Of a DNA stretch of 64,000 nt, positions 8,518 through 16,647 are shown in pieces. Origin of the DNA: Thalassolituus sp. UBA1087 (GTDB taxonomy: Bacteria > Pseudomonadota > Gammaproteobacteria > Pseudomonadales > Oceanobacteraceae); the NCBI GenBank assembly GCA_002314145.1, contig DCCG01000028.1, positions 91,403 through 155,402 on the forward strand, in the 5' to 3' direction. Below the pieces are notes generated by a model. That model saw only the letters and a list, made by a program, of their open reading frames with translations. It had not been told where the DNA came from and searched no databases. How positions within the stretch are numbered: the stretch's first letter is position 1; the number at the start of each line of letters is the position of its first letter. The position numbers were made by a program, and so were the translations under genes.

Positions 8518-9779
8518 CCAGATATTCTGCGGATATTCGCCCCTAACTGCTGAAACTTTTCTTCAATACATTCATAGCCGCGGTCTATGTGATAGATGCG
8601 GTTTACATCGGTCGCCCCTTCCGCCATCAGCGCTGCGATCACCAATGATGCAGAAGCACGCAGATCGGTAGCCATCACCGGCGCCGCCTGCAGTTTTTCT
8701 TTACCGGTCACAATGGCGGTATTACCTTCAACGGCAATATCGGCCCCCATGCGCACCAGCTCCTGAGCATGCATAAAGCGGTTTTCAAACACCGTCTCAA
8801 TCACAGTGCCGGTACCTTCGGCCAGCGCGTTAAGCACCATAAACTGCGCCTGCATATCCGTCGGAAAGGCCGGATGTGGCGCGGTTTTAACGTTGACGGC
8901 TTTGGGCCGTTTGCCATGCATATCCAGCTCAATCCAGTTGTCGCCGATGGTAATGTCTGCGCCGGCTTCTTCCAGTTTGTGCAACACGGCTTCCATAATC
9001 ACCGGATCAGTATCTTTGGTTTTCACCCGCCCACCGGTGACCGCTGCGGCCACCAGGTAGGTACCGGTTTCAATACGATCCGGCAGAACATCAAAGGAGC
9101 AGCCGTAAAGTTTTTCCACGCCTTCGATCACCATGGTGTCAGAACCGGCGCCGGAAATTTTTGCCCCCATGGCATTCAGGCAGTTAGCCAGATCCACGAC
9201 TTCAGGTTCCCGCGCAGCGTTTTCAATGGTGGTGGTTCCCTTCGCCAGTGCTGCCGCCATCATAACGTTCTCTGTGCCGGTTACAGTTACCGTGTCAAAG
9301 AAGATGTTGGCACCGGTCAGGCGTCCTCCCGGAACACGGGCTTTGATGTAGCCATCTTCCACATCCACTTCTGCCCCCAGGGCTTCCATACCGCGGATAT
9401 GCAGATCCACCGGGCGCGAGCCGATGGCACAGCCACCTGGCAGGGAGACTTCGGCTTCACCGTAGCGGGCCAGCAGAGGGCCAAGCACCAGAATGGATGC
9501 CCGCATGGTGCGCACCAGATCATAAGGAGCGACACAGCTTTTGATATTGGCGCAGTCGGTTTCCACTGACATGTCTTCGTCTATCGCGACTTCAACCCCC
9601 ATGCAGCCAAGCAGCTCCAGCATGGTGGTAATATCGTGCAGATGAGGCAGGTTGCCAACGCGCATAACACCATCGGCCAGCAAGGTAGCTGACAGGATAG
9701 GCAGGGCGGAGTTTTTCGCACCGGAGATACGGATTTCTCCGTTCAGCCGGTTGCCGCCCTCAATTCTCAGTTTGTCCAT
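8514..9779 (-). CDS. murA: UDP-N-acetylglucosamine 1-carboxyvinyltransferase
   Basis: MurA transfers enolpyruvate from PEP to UDP-GlcNAc, the first committed step of peptidoglycan synthesis, in the cytosol. The 421-residue length is standard. Lys22 (GAKNSALPI) and Cys117 in PGGCAIGSRP, the cysteine that reacts with PEP and is the target of fosfomycin, are both present. Later segments NVKTAPHPAFPTDMQAQ and ENRFMHAQELVRMGA match the family. It lies 9 bases downstream of ibaG and shares its direction with the upstream mla genes, the usual Pseudomonas order. The stop codon lies inside the right arm of the palindromic repeat at 8356-8517. Confidence 0.98.
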   Translation of the reverse strand: MDKLRIEGGNRLNGEIRISGAKNSALPILSATLLADGVMRVGNLPHLHDITTMLELLGCMGVEVAIDEDMSVETDCANIKSCVAPYDLVRTMRASILVLGPLLARYGEAEVSLPGGCAIGSRPVDLHIRGMEALGAEVDVEDGYIKARVPGGRLTGANIFFDTVTVTGTENVMMAAALAKGTTTIENAAREPEVVDLANCLNAMGAKISGAGSDTMVIEGVEKLYGCSFDVLPDRIETGTYLVAAAVTGGRVKTKDTDPVIMEAVLHKLEEAGADITIGDNWIELDMHGKRPKAVNVKTAPHPAFPTDMQAQFMVLNALAEGTGTVIETVFENRFMHAQELVRMGADIAVEGNTAIVTGKEKLQAAPVMATDLRASASLVIAALMAEGATDVNRIYHIDRGYECIEEKFQQLGANIRRISG

Positions 9780-9788
9780 AGAAAGCTC

Positions 9789-10028
9789 TTATTCTGCGCT
9801 GGCTTTTTCAGCAGGGGTATAAGTACGGATAGATACCGCGTGCAGGCGGCCATCCGCAATGTAAGGGTTCAGCAATGCATAGACGAACTGCTGACGTTTG
9901 ACAGCGTTCAGCCCTTCAAATGCGTCTCCCACGCCTTCTACGACATTGTGGTAACCGTCACCATCGACGGTCCAGCTGATTTCGGGGGATTCAGTTTGCA
10001 GGATTTGCAGAATTTCTGCCGGGGACAT
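9789..10028 (-). CDS. ibaG: BolA-family protein IbaG
   Basis: A 79-residue BolA-like protein. BolA family members work with monothiol glutaredoxins in iron-sulfur handling; E. coli IbaG (YrbA) is linked to acid stress. The sequence shows the family core: an N-terminal helix EILQILQTESP, the strand-turn with DGDGYHNVVEGVGDAFEG, and KRQQFVYALLNPYI followed by LHAVSIRTYTP. It sits between mlaB and murA, exactly as in E. coli and Pseudomonas. The start ATG at 10028 is supported by full-length family match. Confidence 0.93.
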   Translation of the reverse strand: MSPAEILQILQTESPEISWTVDGDGYHNVVEGVGDAFEGLNAVKRQQFVYALLNPYIADGRLHAVSIRTYTPAEKASAE

Positions 10029-10149
10029 ACGGTTTACCGTTCAGATTTCGAAAGCGCGCTATGATAGCGGATTTGCGCGACGGAACGAAGCATACAGCCC
10101 GATGAATGTGACAAGCCGGGCATGAAATCCTGTTCAGACCGGATACAGA

Positions 10150-10452
10150 TCAGGTCAGCAGCGGTGCGAACAGGGGTTCCAGATCGCTGATATCAATGAT
10201 GGGGCGCATATGATCCGGCAAATGGCGGATACGTAAGGTGCAATTGGCCGTTTCTGCGGCGCGCAGCCATTCCAGCACCAGGGCGACGCCACTGCTGGAT
10301 ACCTGCCCTACCCCCTGCATATCCACTGTCCATTGACTGCCGGCAGCAGTAATCAGCTCACGGCCGGGCACAATCACATCAGTGACGGTACCGTGCAGCA
10401 GATCACCACTCAGTTCCGCGGTCTGTTCATCAATGCATTTCAGTTCTGCCAT
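10150..10452 (-). CDS. mlaB: STAS-domain subunit of the Mla lipid transporter
   Basis: A 100-residue single STAS domain. MlaB binds the ATPase MlaF on the cytosolic face of the MlaFEDB complex and is needed for its assembly and activity. The sequence shows the STAS pattern, with a strand WTVDMQGVGQVSSSGVALVLEWLRAA; the S-S-G at residues about 56-58 corresponds to the loop that contacts MlaF. It begins 13 bases after the mlaD stop codon. In most relatives mlaC lies between these two genes; it is absent here. Confidence 0.88.
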   Translation of the reverse strand: MAELKCIDEQTAELSGDLLHGTVTDVIVPGRELITAAGSQWTVDMQGVGQVSSSGVALVLEWLRAAETANCTLRIRHLPDHMRPIIDISDLEPLFAPLLT

Positions 10453-10465
10453 CTGCTGCCCGTAA

Positions 10466-10927
10466 TCAGTTGTTTTCAGCGCTGTTAAACAGGAAACGGC
10501 CGATCAGCTCTTCCAGTACGATGGCCGACTGGGTATCGTCAATCCAGTCACCGTCTTTCAGGTAGTCAGACTCAGCGCCCACCGTCAGACCTATGTATTT
10601 CTCACCCAGTAAGCCGGCAGTGAGAATGGATGCCGATGTATCCGTCGTCAGTGTGCTCATGGATTTATCGATCTCCATCTCCACCACCGCCGAATACCAT
10701 TCCTGGTCGAGGTAGATATCGGTTACCCGGCCGATGGTCACGCCAGACATAGAGACCTTGGCTTTTTCCGTCAGGCCGCCCAGGTTCTCAAAATGAGCTT
10801 TTATCGTGTAGGTATCGTCACTGGTCTGCAGCGTCAGACCACTGACCCGGAATGCCATCAGCACGATGGCAATGACGCCCAGAACCATAAAAGCGCCCAC
10901 ACTCAGTTCAATGTAACGCATGCGCAT
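10466..10927 (-). CDS. mlaD: Mla transporter substrate-binding subunit (MCE domain)
   Basis: MlaD is the inner-membrane MCE protein whose hexamer forms the periplasmic lipid channel on MlaFE. The 153-residue product has one N-terminal transmembrane helix (about residues 5-27) and a single MCE domain: IKAHFENLGGLTEKAKVSMSG, GVTIGRVTDI and LLGEKYIGL. Length equals that of one-domain MlaD of Pseudomonas (Ttg2C). The mlaE stop lies two bases upstream, so translation is probably coupled. Confidence 0.95.
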   Translation of the reverse strand: MRMRYIELSVGAFMVLGVIAIVLMAFRVSGLTLQTSDDTYTIKAHFENLGGLTEKAKVSMSGVTIGRVTDIYLDQEWYSAVVEMEIDKSMSTLTTDTSASILTAGLLGEKYIGLTVGAESDYLKDGDWIDDTQSAIVLEELIGRFLFNSAENN

Positions 10928-10929
10928 GT

Positions 10930-11712
10930 TTAAACGCCTCCCAGCATGACGGCTGTCAGAATAAAATCGAGCCCCAGTACCGCCAGTGATGAAATCACGA
11001 CTGTCTGGGTGGTTGCTTTACCAATACCTTCCGAAGTGGGTACCGAATCGTATCCCTGAAAAACAGCAATCCAGGTGATCACCAGACCGAATACCACGGA
11101 CTTAATGGTGCCTTTCATGACATCGGAATAGAATTCCACTGAGGCCTGCATATTGCCCCAGTACGCCCCTTCATCAATACCCACCAGATCAATGGCCACA
11201 TAAGCGCCGCCCCAGATCCCTACCGTGGAAAACAGCAGCGCCAGTATCGGCATGGATATCAGCCCGGCCCACAGGCGCGGGGTAATCACACGTTTGAGCG
11301 GATCAACGCCCATCATTTCCATCGCGGTCAGCTGTTCGGTGGCTTTCATCAGACCGATTTCAGCGGTCAGTGCTGAACCGGCACGGCCGGCAAACAGCAG
11401 TGCCGCCACCACCGGGCCCAGTTCGCGCAGCAGCGACAGGGATACCAGGGTCCCCAGTACCGCTTCCGAACCGAAATCCACCAGAATATTGTAGCCCTGC
11501 AGGGCCAGCACCATACCGACGAAAAACCCGGCCACGACAATAATGATCAGCGAACGTACGCCAACGGAATAAATCTGTTTAATCAGATCAAAAAAGCCGG
11601 CACTGCCGGGACCGCCCCACATAAAGGAGTGCCACAGCATAATGGTGGCCCGGCCAATGGCTTCGATTGCCCGGGTGCCGGTTTTGCCGATGCTCTGCAA
11701 TTTATTCAGCAT
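10930..11712 (-). CDS. mlaE: Mla lipid transporter permease
   Basis: MlaE is the integral membrane permease of the phospholipid ABC transporter that maintains outer-membrane lipid asymmetry. The 260-residue protein has an N-terminal interfacial helix and about five membrane helices. Conserved segments of the MlaE/YrbE family are visible: FVGMVLALQGY, ELGPVVAALLFAGRAGSALTAE and the loop KATEQLTAMEMMGVDPLKR that contacts MlaF. The start overlaps the end of mlaF by 7 bases. Confidence 0.96.
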   Translation of the reverse strand: MLNKLQSIGKTGTRAIEAIGRATIMLWHSFMWGGPGSAGFFDLIKQIYSVGVRSLIIIVVAGFFVGMVLALQGYNILVDFGSEAVLGTLVSLSLLRELGPVVAALLFAGRAGSALTAEIGLMKATEQLTAMEMMGVDPLKRVITPRLWAGLISMPILALLFSTVGIWGGAYVAIDLVGIDEGAYWGNMQASVEFYSDVMKGTIKSVVFGLVITWIAVFQGYDSVPTSEGIGKATTQTVVISSLAVLGLDFILTAVMLGGV

Positions 11713-12530
11713 TCATCCGCCCCGTTGAGAATATCCCTGCGGTAATCTTCCGCCGGGTAATGGAAAGGGACCGGACCGTCCGGATCGCCATTAAGGAACT
11801 GCCTGACTTCAGCGTTGCCTTCGTTCATCAGTTCTTCCGGCGTACCAAAACCGATGACTTTGCCATCCGACACCACACACAGATAATCAGCAATAGCACA
11901 GGACTCATCGACATCGTGGGATACCAGCAGACTGGTCAGTCCCAGCGCCTCATTGAGGCCACGGATAAGTTTGACGATCATGCCCATGGAAATCGGGTCG
12001 AGACCGGTAAAAGGCTCATCGTACATAATAATTTCCGGGTCCATGGCAATGGAGCGGGCCAGTGCCACCCGGCGGGCCATACCACCCGATAATTCGGCCG
12101 GGGTCATATGACGGGCACCACGCAAGCCAACGGCTTCCAGCTTCATCAGAACCAGATCACGGATCATGGTTTCAGGCAGACTGGTGTGCGTGCGTAACGG
12201 GAAAGCCACGTTATCGAACACATTCAGATCGGTGAATAACGCCCCGGTCTGAAACAGCATGCCCATTTTCTGGCGGCGCAGCTCAAACAGCTTTTTACGC
12301 GACAGCTCCGCCACATTCTGGCCATCGACCACCACGCTGCCCTGATCCGCAATCAGCTGCCCGCCGATCAGACGTAACAGGGTTGTTTTACCCGTGCCGG
12401 ACGGACCCATGATGGCGGTGACTTTACCGCGCGGGAAATCCACATTCAGATTGTTATAAATCAGTCTGTCACCGCGGCTGAAACTCAGATCACGGATAGA
12501 GACATAAGGCTGACTCGCGGTCATGCGCAC
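11706..12530 (-). CDS. mlaF: Mla lipid transporter ATPase
   Basis: MlaF powers phospholipid movement between the inner and outer membranes. The 274-residue ABC protein has Walker A GPSGTGKTT at residues 42-50, a Q-loop (LFQTGALF), the signature LSGGMARRVALAR, Walker B IIMYDEPFTGLDP and the switch His in LLVSHDVDE. The C-terminal tail extends past the nucleotide-binding domain, as in E. coli MlaF, where it reaches the neighbouring subunit. It is the first gene of mlaFEDB; ATG at 12530 or at 12524 (MTASQ) are both possible starts. Confidence 0.96.
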   Translation of the reverse strand: MRMTASQPYVSIRDLSFSRGDRLIYNNLNVDFPRGKVTAIMGPSGTGKTTLLRLIGGQLIADQGSVVVDGQNVAELSRKKLFELRRQKMGMLFQTGALFTDLNVFDNVAFPLRTHTSLPETMIRDLVLMKLEAVGLRGARHMTPAELSGGMARRVALARSIAMDPEIIMYDEPFTGLDPISMGMIVKLIRGLNEALGLTSLLVSHDVDESCAIADYLCVVSDGKVIGFGTPEELMNEGNAEVRQFLNGDPDGPVPFHYPAEDYRRDILNGADEC

Positions 12531-12637
12531 TGCCTGCTTGAACCCTTAAATTGCCCGCTAGCTTAGCGGAATGTTCATTCAGAACCAACAGTCAGCGACC
12601 AACGTCCTGCACCCACCAACAAAACGATAAGTTGCAA

Positions 12638-12665
12638 TTGCGTACAGAATCCCCTCCGGTACAAT
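12638..12665 (+). promoter_or_regulatory. Candidate sigma-70 promoter for the yrbG-kdsD-lpt operon
   Basis: TTGCGT at 12638-12643 and TACAAT at 12660-12665 are separated by 16 bases, and the -10 box ends about 40 bases before the antiporter start. A small hairpin, CCGCTA/TAGCGG at 12555-12569, lies further upstream near mlaF. Judged by eye only. Confidence 0.45.
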
Positions 12666-12706
12666 GTCGCGCTTTATTTCAGAACCCTCACGGACCCGCA
12701 AATCCC

Positions 12707-13681
12707 ATGCTGAGCGCCCCTATGCTGACTGCTGTTGTTGCTGTAATCGCCGGACTAGTTCTGCTCGTCTGGAGTGCCGATAAATTCGTCATTGGTGCCG
12801 CCGCAACAGCCCGCCGTCTGGGCATGTCCCCCCTGCTGGTCGGCCTCACCATTGTCGCCATGGGCACCTCTGCGCCGGAAATGTTTGTCTCCGCCATGGC
12901 CTCTCTGGATGGCGCCGGCAACCTGGCCATCGGTAACGCACTGGGTTCCAACATTGCCAACATCGCCCTGGTGCTCGGTATCACGGCTCTCATCAGTCCG
13001 ATTCCGCTGCAGAAAAAGCTGTTAAAGAAAGAGCTGCCGGTGCTGGTGCTGATCAGCATCATCGGCGGGCTGACACTGTCGGATCTTGAACTCAACCTCA
13101 CCGACGCCCTGATTCTGCTGTGCGCCATGGTGGTTTCCCTGTATCTGATGTTTCTTGGCTCCAGTGAATCCGGCGAGCAGATTGTAGAGGAAGACGAAGC
13201 CGCTGAAATCGAAAATACGCCGCTGCGTAAAGCCTTACTGGAGCTGGCGATTGGCCTGGTCGCTCTGGTTGTTGCCTCAAAACTGCTGGTGTGGGGCGCC
13301 ACAGATATTGCCCATGCCTTTGGTGTCAGTGATCTGATCATCGGCCTGACCATCGTGGCCATTGGTACCAGTCTGCCGGAGCTGGCGGCTTCCGTCGCCA
13401 GTGCTCTGAAAGGACACCACGACATCGCCATCGGCAACGTGATCGGCTCCAATATGTTTAACCTGCTGACGGTAATGCCCATCCCCGGCCTGCTGGCGGT
13501 GACCCAGGTCGACCCGCAGGCGCTTTACCGCGACTATGCTGTGATGATGGTGCTCACGGCCGCACTGGTGATTATGTTTCTGATCAATTATCGCCGCGGC
13601 ACTCTGGGCCGTTTTTCGGGTCTGTTACTCACCACCAGCTTTGTTGGTTACATGATGTCTTTATATTTGATGGCAAGCTAA
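12707..13681 (+). CDS. yrbG: Calcium/sodium antiporter (YrbG family)
   Basis: A 324-residue inner-membrane cation/calcium exchanger. The frame is open further upstream, but that part is hydrophilic and unlike the family, so the ATG at 12707 (MLSAPMLTAVVAV) is chosen. Two inverted Na_Ca_ex repeats are visible, each with the ion-binding signature: AMGTSAPEMFVS with GNALGSNIANI near residues 55-85, and AIGTSLPELAAS with GNVIGSNMFNL near residues 220-250. An acidic loop links the halves. It is divergent from mlaF, as in E. coli, and its stop codon overlaps the start of kdsD by one base. Confidence 0.95.
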   Translation: MLSAPMLTAVVAVIAGLVLLVWSADKFVIGAAATARRLGMSPLLVGLTIVAMGTSAPEMFVSAMASLDGAGNLAIGNALGSNIANIALVLGITALISPIPLQKKLLKKELPVLVLISIIGGLTLSDLELNLTDALILLCAMVVSLYLMFLGSSESGEQIVEEDEAAEIENTPLRKALLELAIGLVALVVASKLLVWGATDIAHAFGVSDLIIGLTIVAIGTSLPELAASVASALKGHHDIAIGNVIGSNMFNLLTVMPIPGLLAVTQVDPQALYRDYAVMMVLTAALVIMFLINYRRGTLGRFSGLLLTTSFVGYMMSLYLMAS

Positions 13682-14655
13682 TGACTACTGATGTGAATTT
13701 TGATTTTCTGCAATCCGCCCACCGCACCATCGCACTGGAACTGGAGGCCATTGAACAGCTTAATGGCCGTCTGAGTGATGATTTTACCATCGCCTGCCGG
13801 CTGATTCTGGCCTGCAAAGGCCGCGTGGTTGTGACAGGCATGGGGAAATCCGGCCATATCGGTACCAAAATGGCCGCTACCCTGGCGAGCACCGGCACCC
13901 CGGCGTTTTTCGTTCATCCGGGGGAAGCCAGCCACGGTGATATGGGTATGATCCAGCCGGAAGATGTGGTTATCGCCTTATCAAACTCCGGTGAAAGCAG
14001 CGAGGTCACCAGCCTGCTGCCCCTGTTCAAACGTCTGGGCACCCGCCTGATCAGCATGACAGGTAAACCGGAATCCACACTCGCCACCGCCGCCGACGCG
14101 CATCTGGATACCGGTGTGGCACAGGAAGCCTGCCCGCTTAATCTGGCACCGACATCATCCACGACCTGCGCACTGGTGATGGGCGACGCTCTGGCCGTTG
14201 CCCTGCTGGAAGCGCGTGGCTTTACCGCCGAAGACTTTGCCTTTTCCCATCCCGGCGGTTCTCTGGGCCGCCGCCTGCTGCTGAAGGTCGAAGACATTAT
14301 GCATGCCGGTGCTGAACTGCCTGTGGTAGAACCGTCCGCCCCGCTGTCAGAAGCACTGTTGGTGGTAACGTCCAAAGGGCTGGGCATGACCACAGTGCAA
14401 CAGAATGGCGAAATGCAGGGGATTTTCACGGATGGTGACCTGCGCCGTGCCATCGATAACGGCGTCGATATCCATACTGCGACCATGGCCGATGTCATGA
14501 CCTACGGTGGCAAAAGCACCACACCGGGGACACTGGCCGCAGAAGCCCTGAAGCTGATGGAAGACAACAAAATTAACGCACTGGTGGTTAAGGACGGCGA
14601 TAAAGCCGTGGGCGTGATCAATATGCACGATCTGTTACGCGCAGGCGTTATCTGA
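13681..14655 (+). CDS. kdsD: D-arabinose 5-phosphate isomerase
   Basis: KdsD converts ribulose 5-phosphate to arabinose 5-phosphate, the precursor of KDO for LPS. The 324-residue protein has an N-terminal SIS domain (GRVVVTGMGKSGHIG near residues 43-57, the SNSGESSE phosphosugar loop, PTSSTT) and two C-terminal CBS domains (about residues 205-320). His residues expected in the active site (VHPGEASHGD) are present. The gene overlaps lptC by one base; the usual kdsC phosphatase gene between them is missing here. Confidence 0.96.
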   Translation: MTTDVNFDFLQSAHRTIALELEAIEQLNGRLSDDFTIACRLILACKGRVVVTGMGKSGHIGTKMAATLASTGTPAFFVHPGEASHGDMGMIQPEDVVIALSNSGESSEVTSLLPLFKRLGTRLISMTGKPESTLATAADAHLDTGVAQEACPLNLAPTSSTTCALVMGDALAVALLEARGFTAEDFAFSHPGGSLGRRLLLKVEDIMHAGAELPVVEPSAPLSEALLVVTSKGLGMTTVQQNGEMQGIFTDGDLRRAIDNGVDIHTATMADVMTYGGKSTTPGTLAAEALKLMEDNKINALVVKDGDKAVGVINMHDLLRAGVI

Positions 14656-15212
14656 TGCGTAAACGCTGGCTGCTGCTGATTATCGCCGCGTTTCTCGGGC
14701 TGGCGTTACTGGCTGTTGACCGCTACACCAGCCAGCTGACCCCCGGCGGCACAGACGAGTCCGTGCGTGAAGCAGATTATTACGGCAGCCAGCTCCTCAG
14801 CCGTCAGTACAATGCCGACGGCCAGCTGGCACAGACCTTCACCGCGGCAGAATCTACCCATTATCCGGGCATTCAGAGTACCTTTTTCAGCCAGCCCCAA
14901 CTGGAGATGCGCGCTGAGGATGGCGAGCAGTGGCAGGTTTCTGCGACTGAGGGCACTCTGGCCGATGAAGATGAAATCCTGAAGCTGGTCAACAATGTCG
15001 TCATCCGTCCGCTGGATGCCGCAGCCAACAGCAACCTGCTGATTACCACCACGCAACTGACCTACAATCACAGCACAGGTATTGCCCATACCGACAAACC
15101 TGTCACTATTACCAGTGACCGTGGTGAGCTGCGCGCCATTGGTATGAGAATGGATATTCCGGCCCAACATATTCGCTTTAATGCAGAGGTTAACTCACGC
15201 TATGAACCTTAA
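14655..15212 (+). CDS. lptC: LPS export protein LptC
   Basis: LptC is the bitopic inner-membrane protein that receives LPS from LptBFG and hands it to LptA. The 185-residue product has one N-terminal helix (residues 4-22) and a periplasmic beta-jellyroll: the YYGSQLLSRQYNADGQL and ESTHYP strands, then TADEGEQWQVSATEG-like and ITSDRGELRAIGMRMD strands are typical of the family. Its 3' end overlaps lptA by 11 bases. Confidence 0.92.
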   Translation: MRKRWLLLIIAAFLGLALLAVDRYTSQLTPGGTDESVREADYYGSQLLSRQYNADGQLAQTFTAAESTHYPGIQSTFFSQPQLEMRAEDGEQWQVSATEGTLADEDEILKLVNNVVIRPLDAAANSNLLITTTQLTYNHSTGIAHTDKPVTITSDRGELRAIGMRMDIPAQHIRFNAEVNSRYEP

Positions 15213-15768
15213 GTTTCTGGCCTCCATCACAGTCTCTCTTCTGCTCGCCGTGCCAGCCCGTGCGTTACCTGAAGACGCCCGACAGGAGCTGGTCATCCGC
15301 TCACAACAGGCCGAAATGGACCGTAAAACCGGCATTGTCATTTATCAGGGCAACGTCATCCTGACCCAGGGGACATTAAAAATAACTGCCGATAAACTGC
15401 GCATCCTGCACGAGGGTAACCTCCTCAAACGCGCCGTGGCCGAGGGAGCCCCGGCCCGCTATCAGCAGCGTATTACCGCCGACAAGCCCATCACCCACGC
15501 CGAAGGCAGCCGCATAGAATATCTGAGCGAACAGGACGAAGTGATTGTCAGCGGTAATGCCATCCTGAAACAGGGCGGTGATCAGTTTAACGGCGAACGC
15601 CTGACCTATGATATGAGTGCTGAAACGGTCAAAGCCGATGGCGGCGCCACCAGCACCGCCGGTGGCGAAAACCAGAACGACGACGCCCGTATCCGCATGA
15701 TTATCCAGCCCCAGAAAGAAGCCGCGACAGCGAACCCCGGCAGCAACGCAGACGGGAACAGCCAATGA
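15202..15768 (+). CDS. lptA: Periplasmic LPS-bridge protein LptA
   Basis: LptA forms the periplasmic filament that carries LPS to the outer membrane. The start is the ATG at 15202 (MNLKFLASITV), which gives a proper Sec signal peptide cleaved after residue 20 or so (ARA). The mature part has the OstA-like pattern with RKTGIVIYQGNVILTQGTLKI and GSRIEYLSEQDEVIVSGNA. The C-terminal tail is hydrophilic. It overlaps both lptC and lptB, consistent with coupled translation of the export machine. Confidence 0.94.
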   Translation: MNLKFLASITVSLLLAVPARALPEDARQELVIRSQQAEMDRKTGIVIYQGNVILTQGTLKITADKLRILHEGNLLKRAVAEGAPARYQQRITADKPITHAEGSRIEYLSEQDEVIVSGNAILKQGGDQFNGERLTYDMSAETVKADGGATSTAGGENQNDDARIRMIIQPQKEAATANPGSNADGNSQ

Positions 15769-16490
15769 AAACACTCAGAGCACAACATCTGGCGAAGAGT
15801 TACAACGGCCGGGAAGTCGTCAAAGATGTCTCCATGTCGGTCAGCAGTGGCCAGATTGTAGGTCTGCTGGGTCCGAACGGTGCCGGTAAAACCACCTGTT
15901 TTTATATGATCGTCAATCTGGTGCAGGCTGATAAAGGCAGTATCAGCATTGATGACGAAGACATCAGTCATCTGCCGATGCACGGCCGCGCACGCAAAGG
16001 GATCGGCTACCTGCCACAGGAAGCTTCGATCTTCCGTAAGCTCAGTGTCGCCGACAACATTCTTGCGATTCTTGAGACCCGCCAGGACCTGAACCGTAAG
16101 CAGCGCCTTGAACGCCTGGAAGGACTGCTGGACGAATTCCATATTCAGCATATCCGTGACAGTCTGGGGATGGCCCTGTCCGGCGGTGAACGCCGGCGGG
16201 TAGAAATCGCCCGCGCACTGGCGGCCGAACCCTCCTTTATTTTACTCGACGAGCCTTTCGCCGGGGTTGACCCAATTTCCGTAGCTGACATCATGGACAT
16301 CATCCGTCAGCTGAAAGCGCGCGGAATCGGTGTGCTGATTACCGACCACAATGTACGCGAAACCCTCGCAATCTGCGAAAAAGCCTATATCGTCGGTGGC
16401 GGCCACATTATTGCAGAAGGAAATGCAGACGAAGTACTGGCCAGTGAACAGGTCCGCAAAGTTTATCTGGGCGAGGACTTCCGCCTCTGA
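15765..16490 (+). CDS. lptB: LPS export ABC transporter ATPase LptB
   Basis: LptB is the ATPase that extracts LPS from the inner membrane with LptF and LptG, whose genes are not in this window. The 241-residue protein has Walker A GPNGAGKTT at residues 36-44, the Q-loop LPQEASIFRKL, signature ALSGGERRRVEIARAL, Walker B ILLDEPFAGVDP and the switch His in TDHNVRETL. Start ATG overlaps the lptA stop by 4 bases. Confidence 0.97.
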   Translation: MKTLRAQHLAKSYNGREVVKDVSMSVSSGQIVGLLGPNGAGKTTCFYMIVNLVQADKGSISIDDEDISHLPMHGRARKGIGYLPQEASIFRKLSVADNILAILETRQDLNRKQRLERLEGLLDEFHIQHIRDSLGMALSGGERRRVEIARALAAEPSFILLDEPFAGVDPISVADIMDIIRQLKARGIGVLITDHNVRETLAICEKAYIVGGGHIIAEGNADEVLASEQVRKVYLGEDFRL

Positions 16491-16581
16491 CATCAGGCAC
16501 AGAAAGGATTCAGGGATAGGGCAAACGAAGATTTGCCCGTACCGGACATCAAGCCCGACACCCTGTGACCAACAAATGCGG

Positions 16582-16609
16582 TTGTGGGTTCCCGGCCTTG
16601 GCGTATAAT
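16582..16609 (+). promoter_or_regulatory. Candidate sigma-70 promoter of rpoN
   Basis: TTGTGG (16582-16587) and a perfect TATAAT (16604-16609) are spaced by 16 bases, ending about 39 bases before the rpoN start in the 157-base gap after lptB. This would allow rpoN and the nitrogen-PTS genes to be expressed independently of the lpt genes. Confidence 0.55.
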
Positions 16610-16647
16610 GCACAGATTGTGCCGACACTGGGTAAATACTGATCTCT

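Noticed and set aside
8769..9569. 266-codon frame opposite murA
   Set aside because: Antisense to a certain gene, with no ribosome site.
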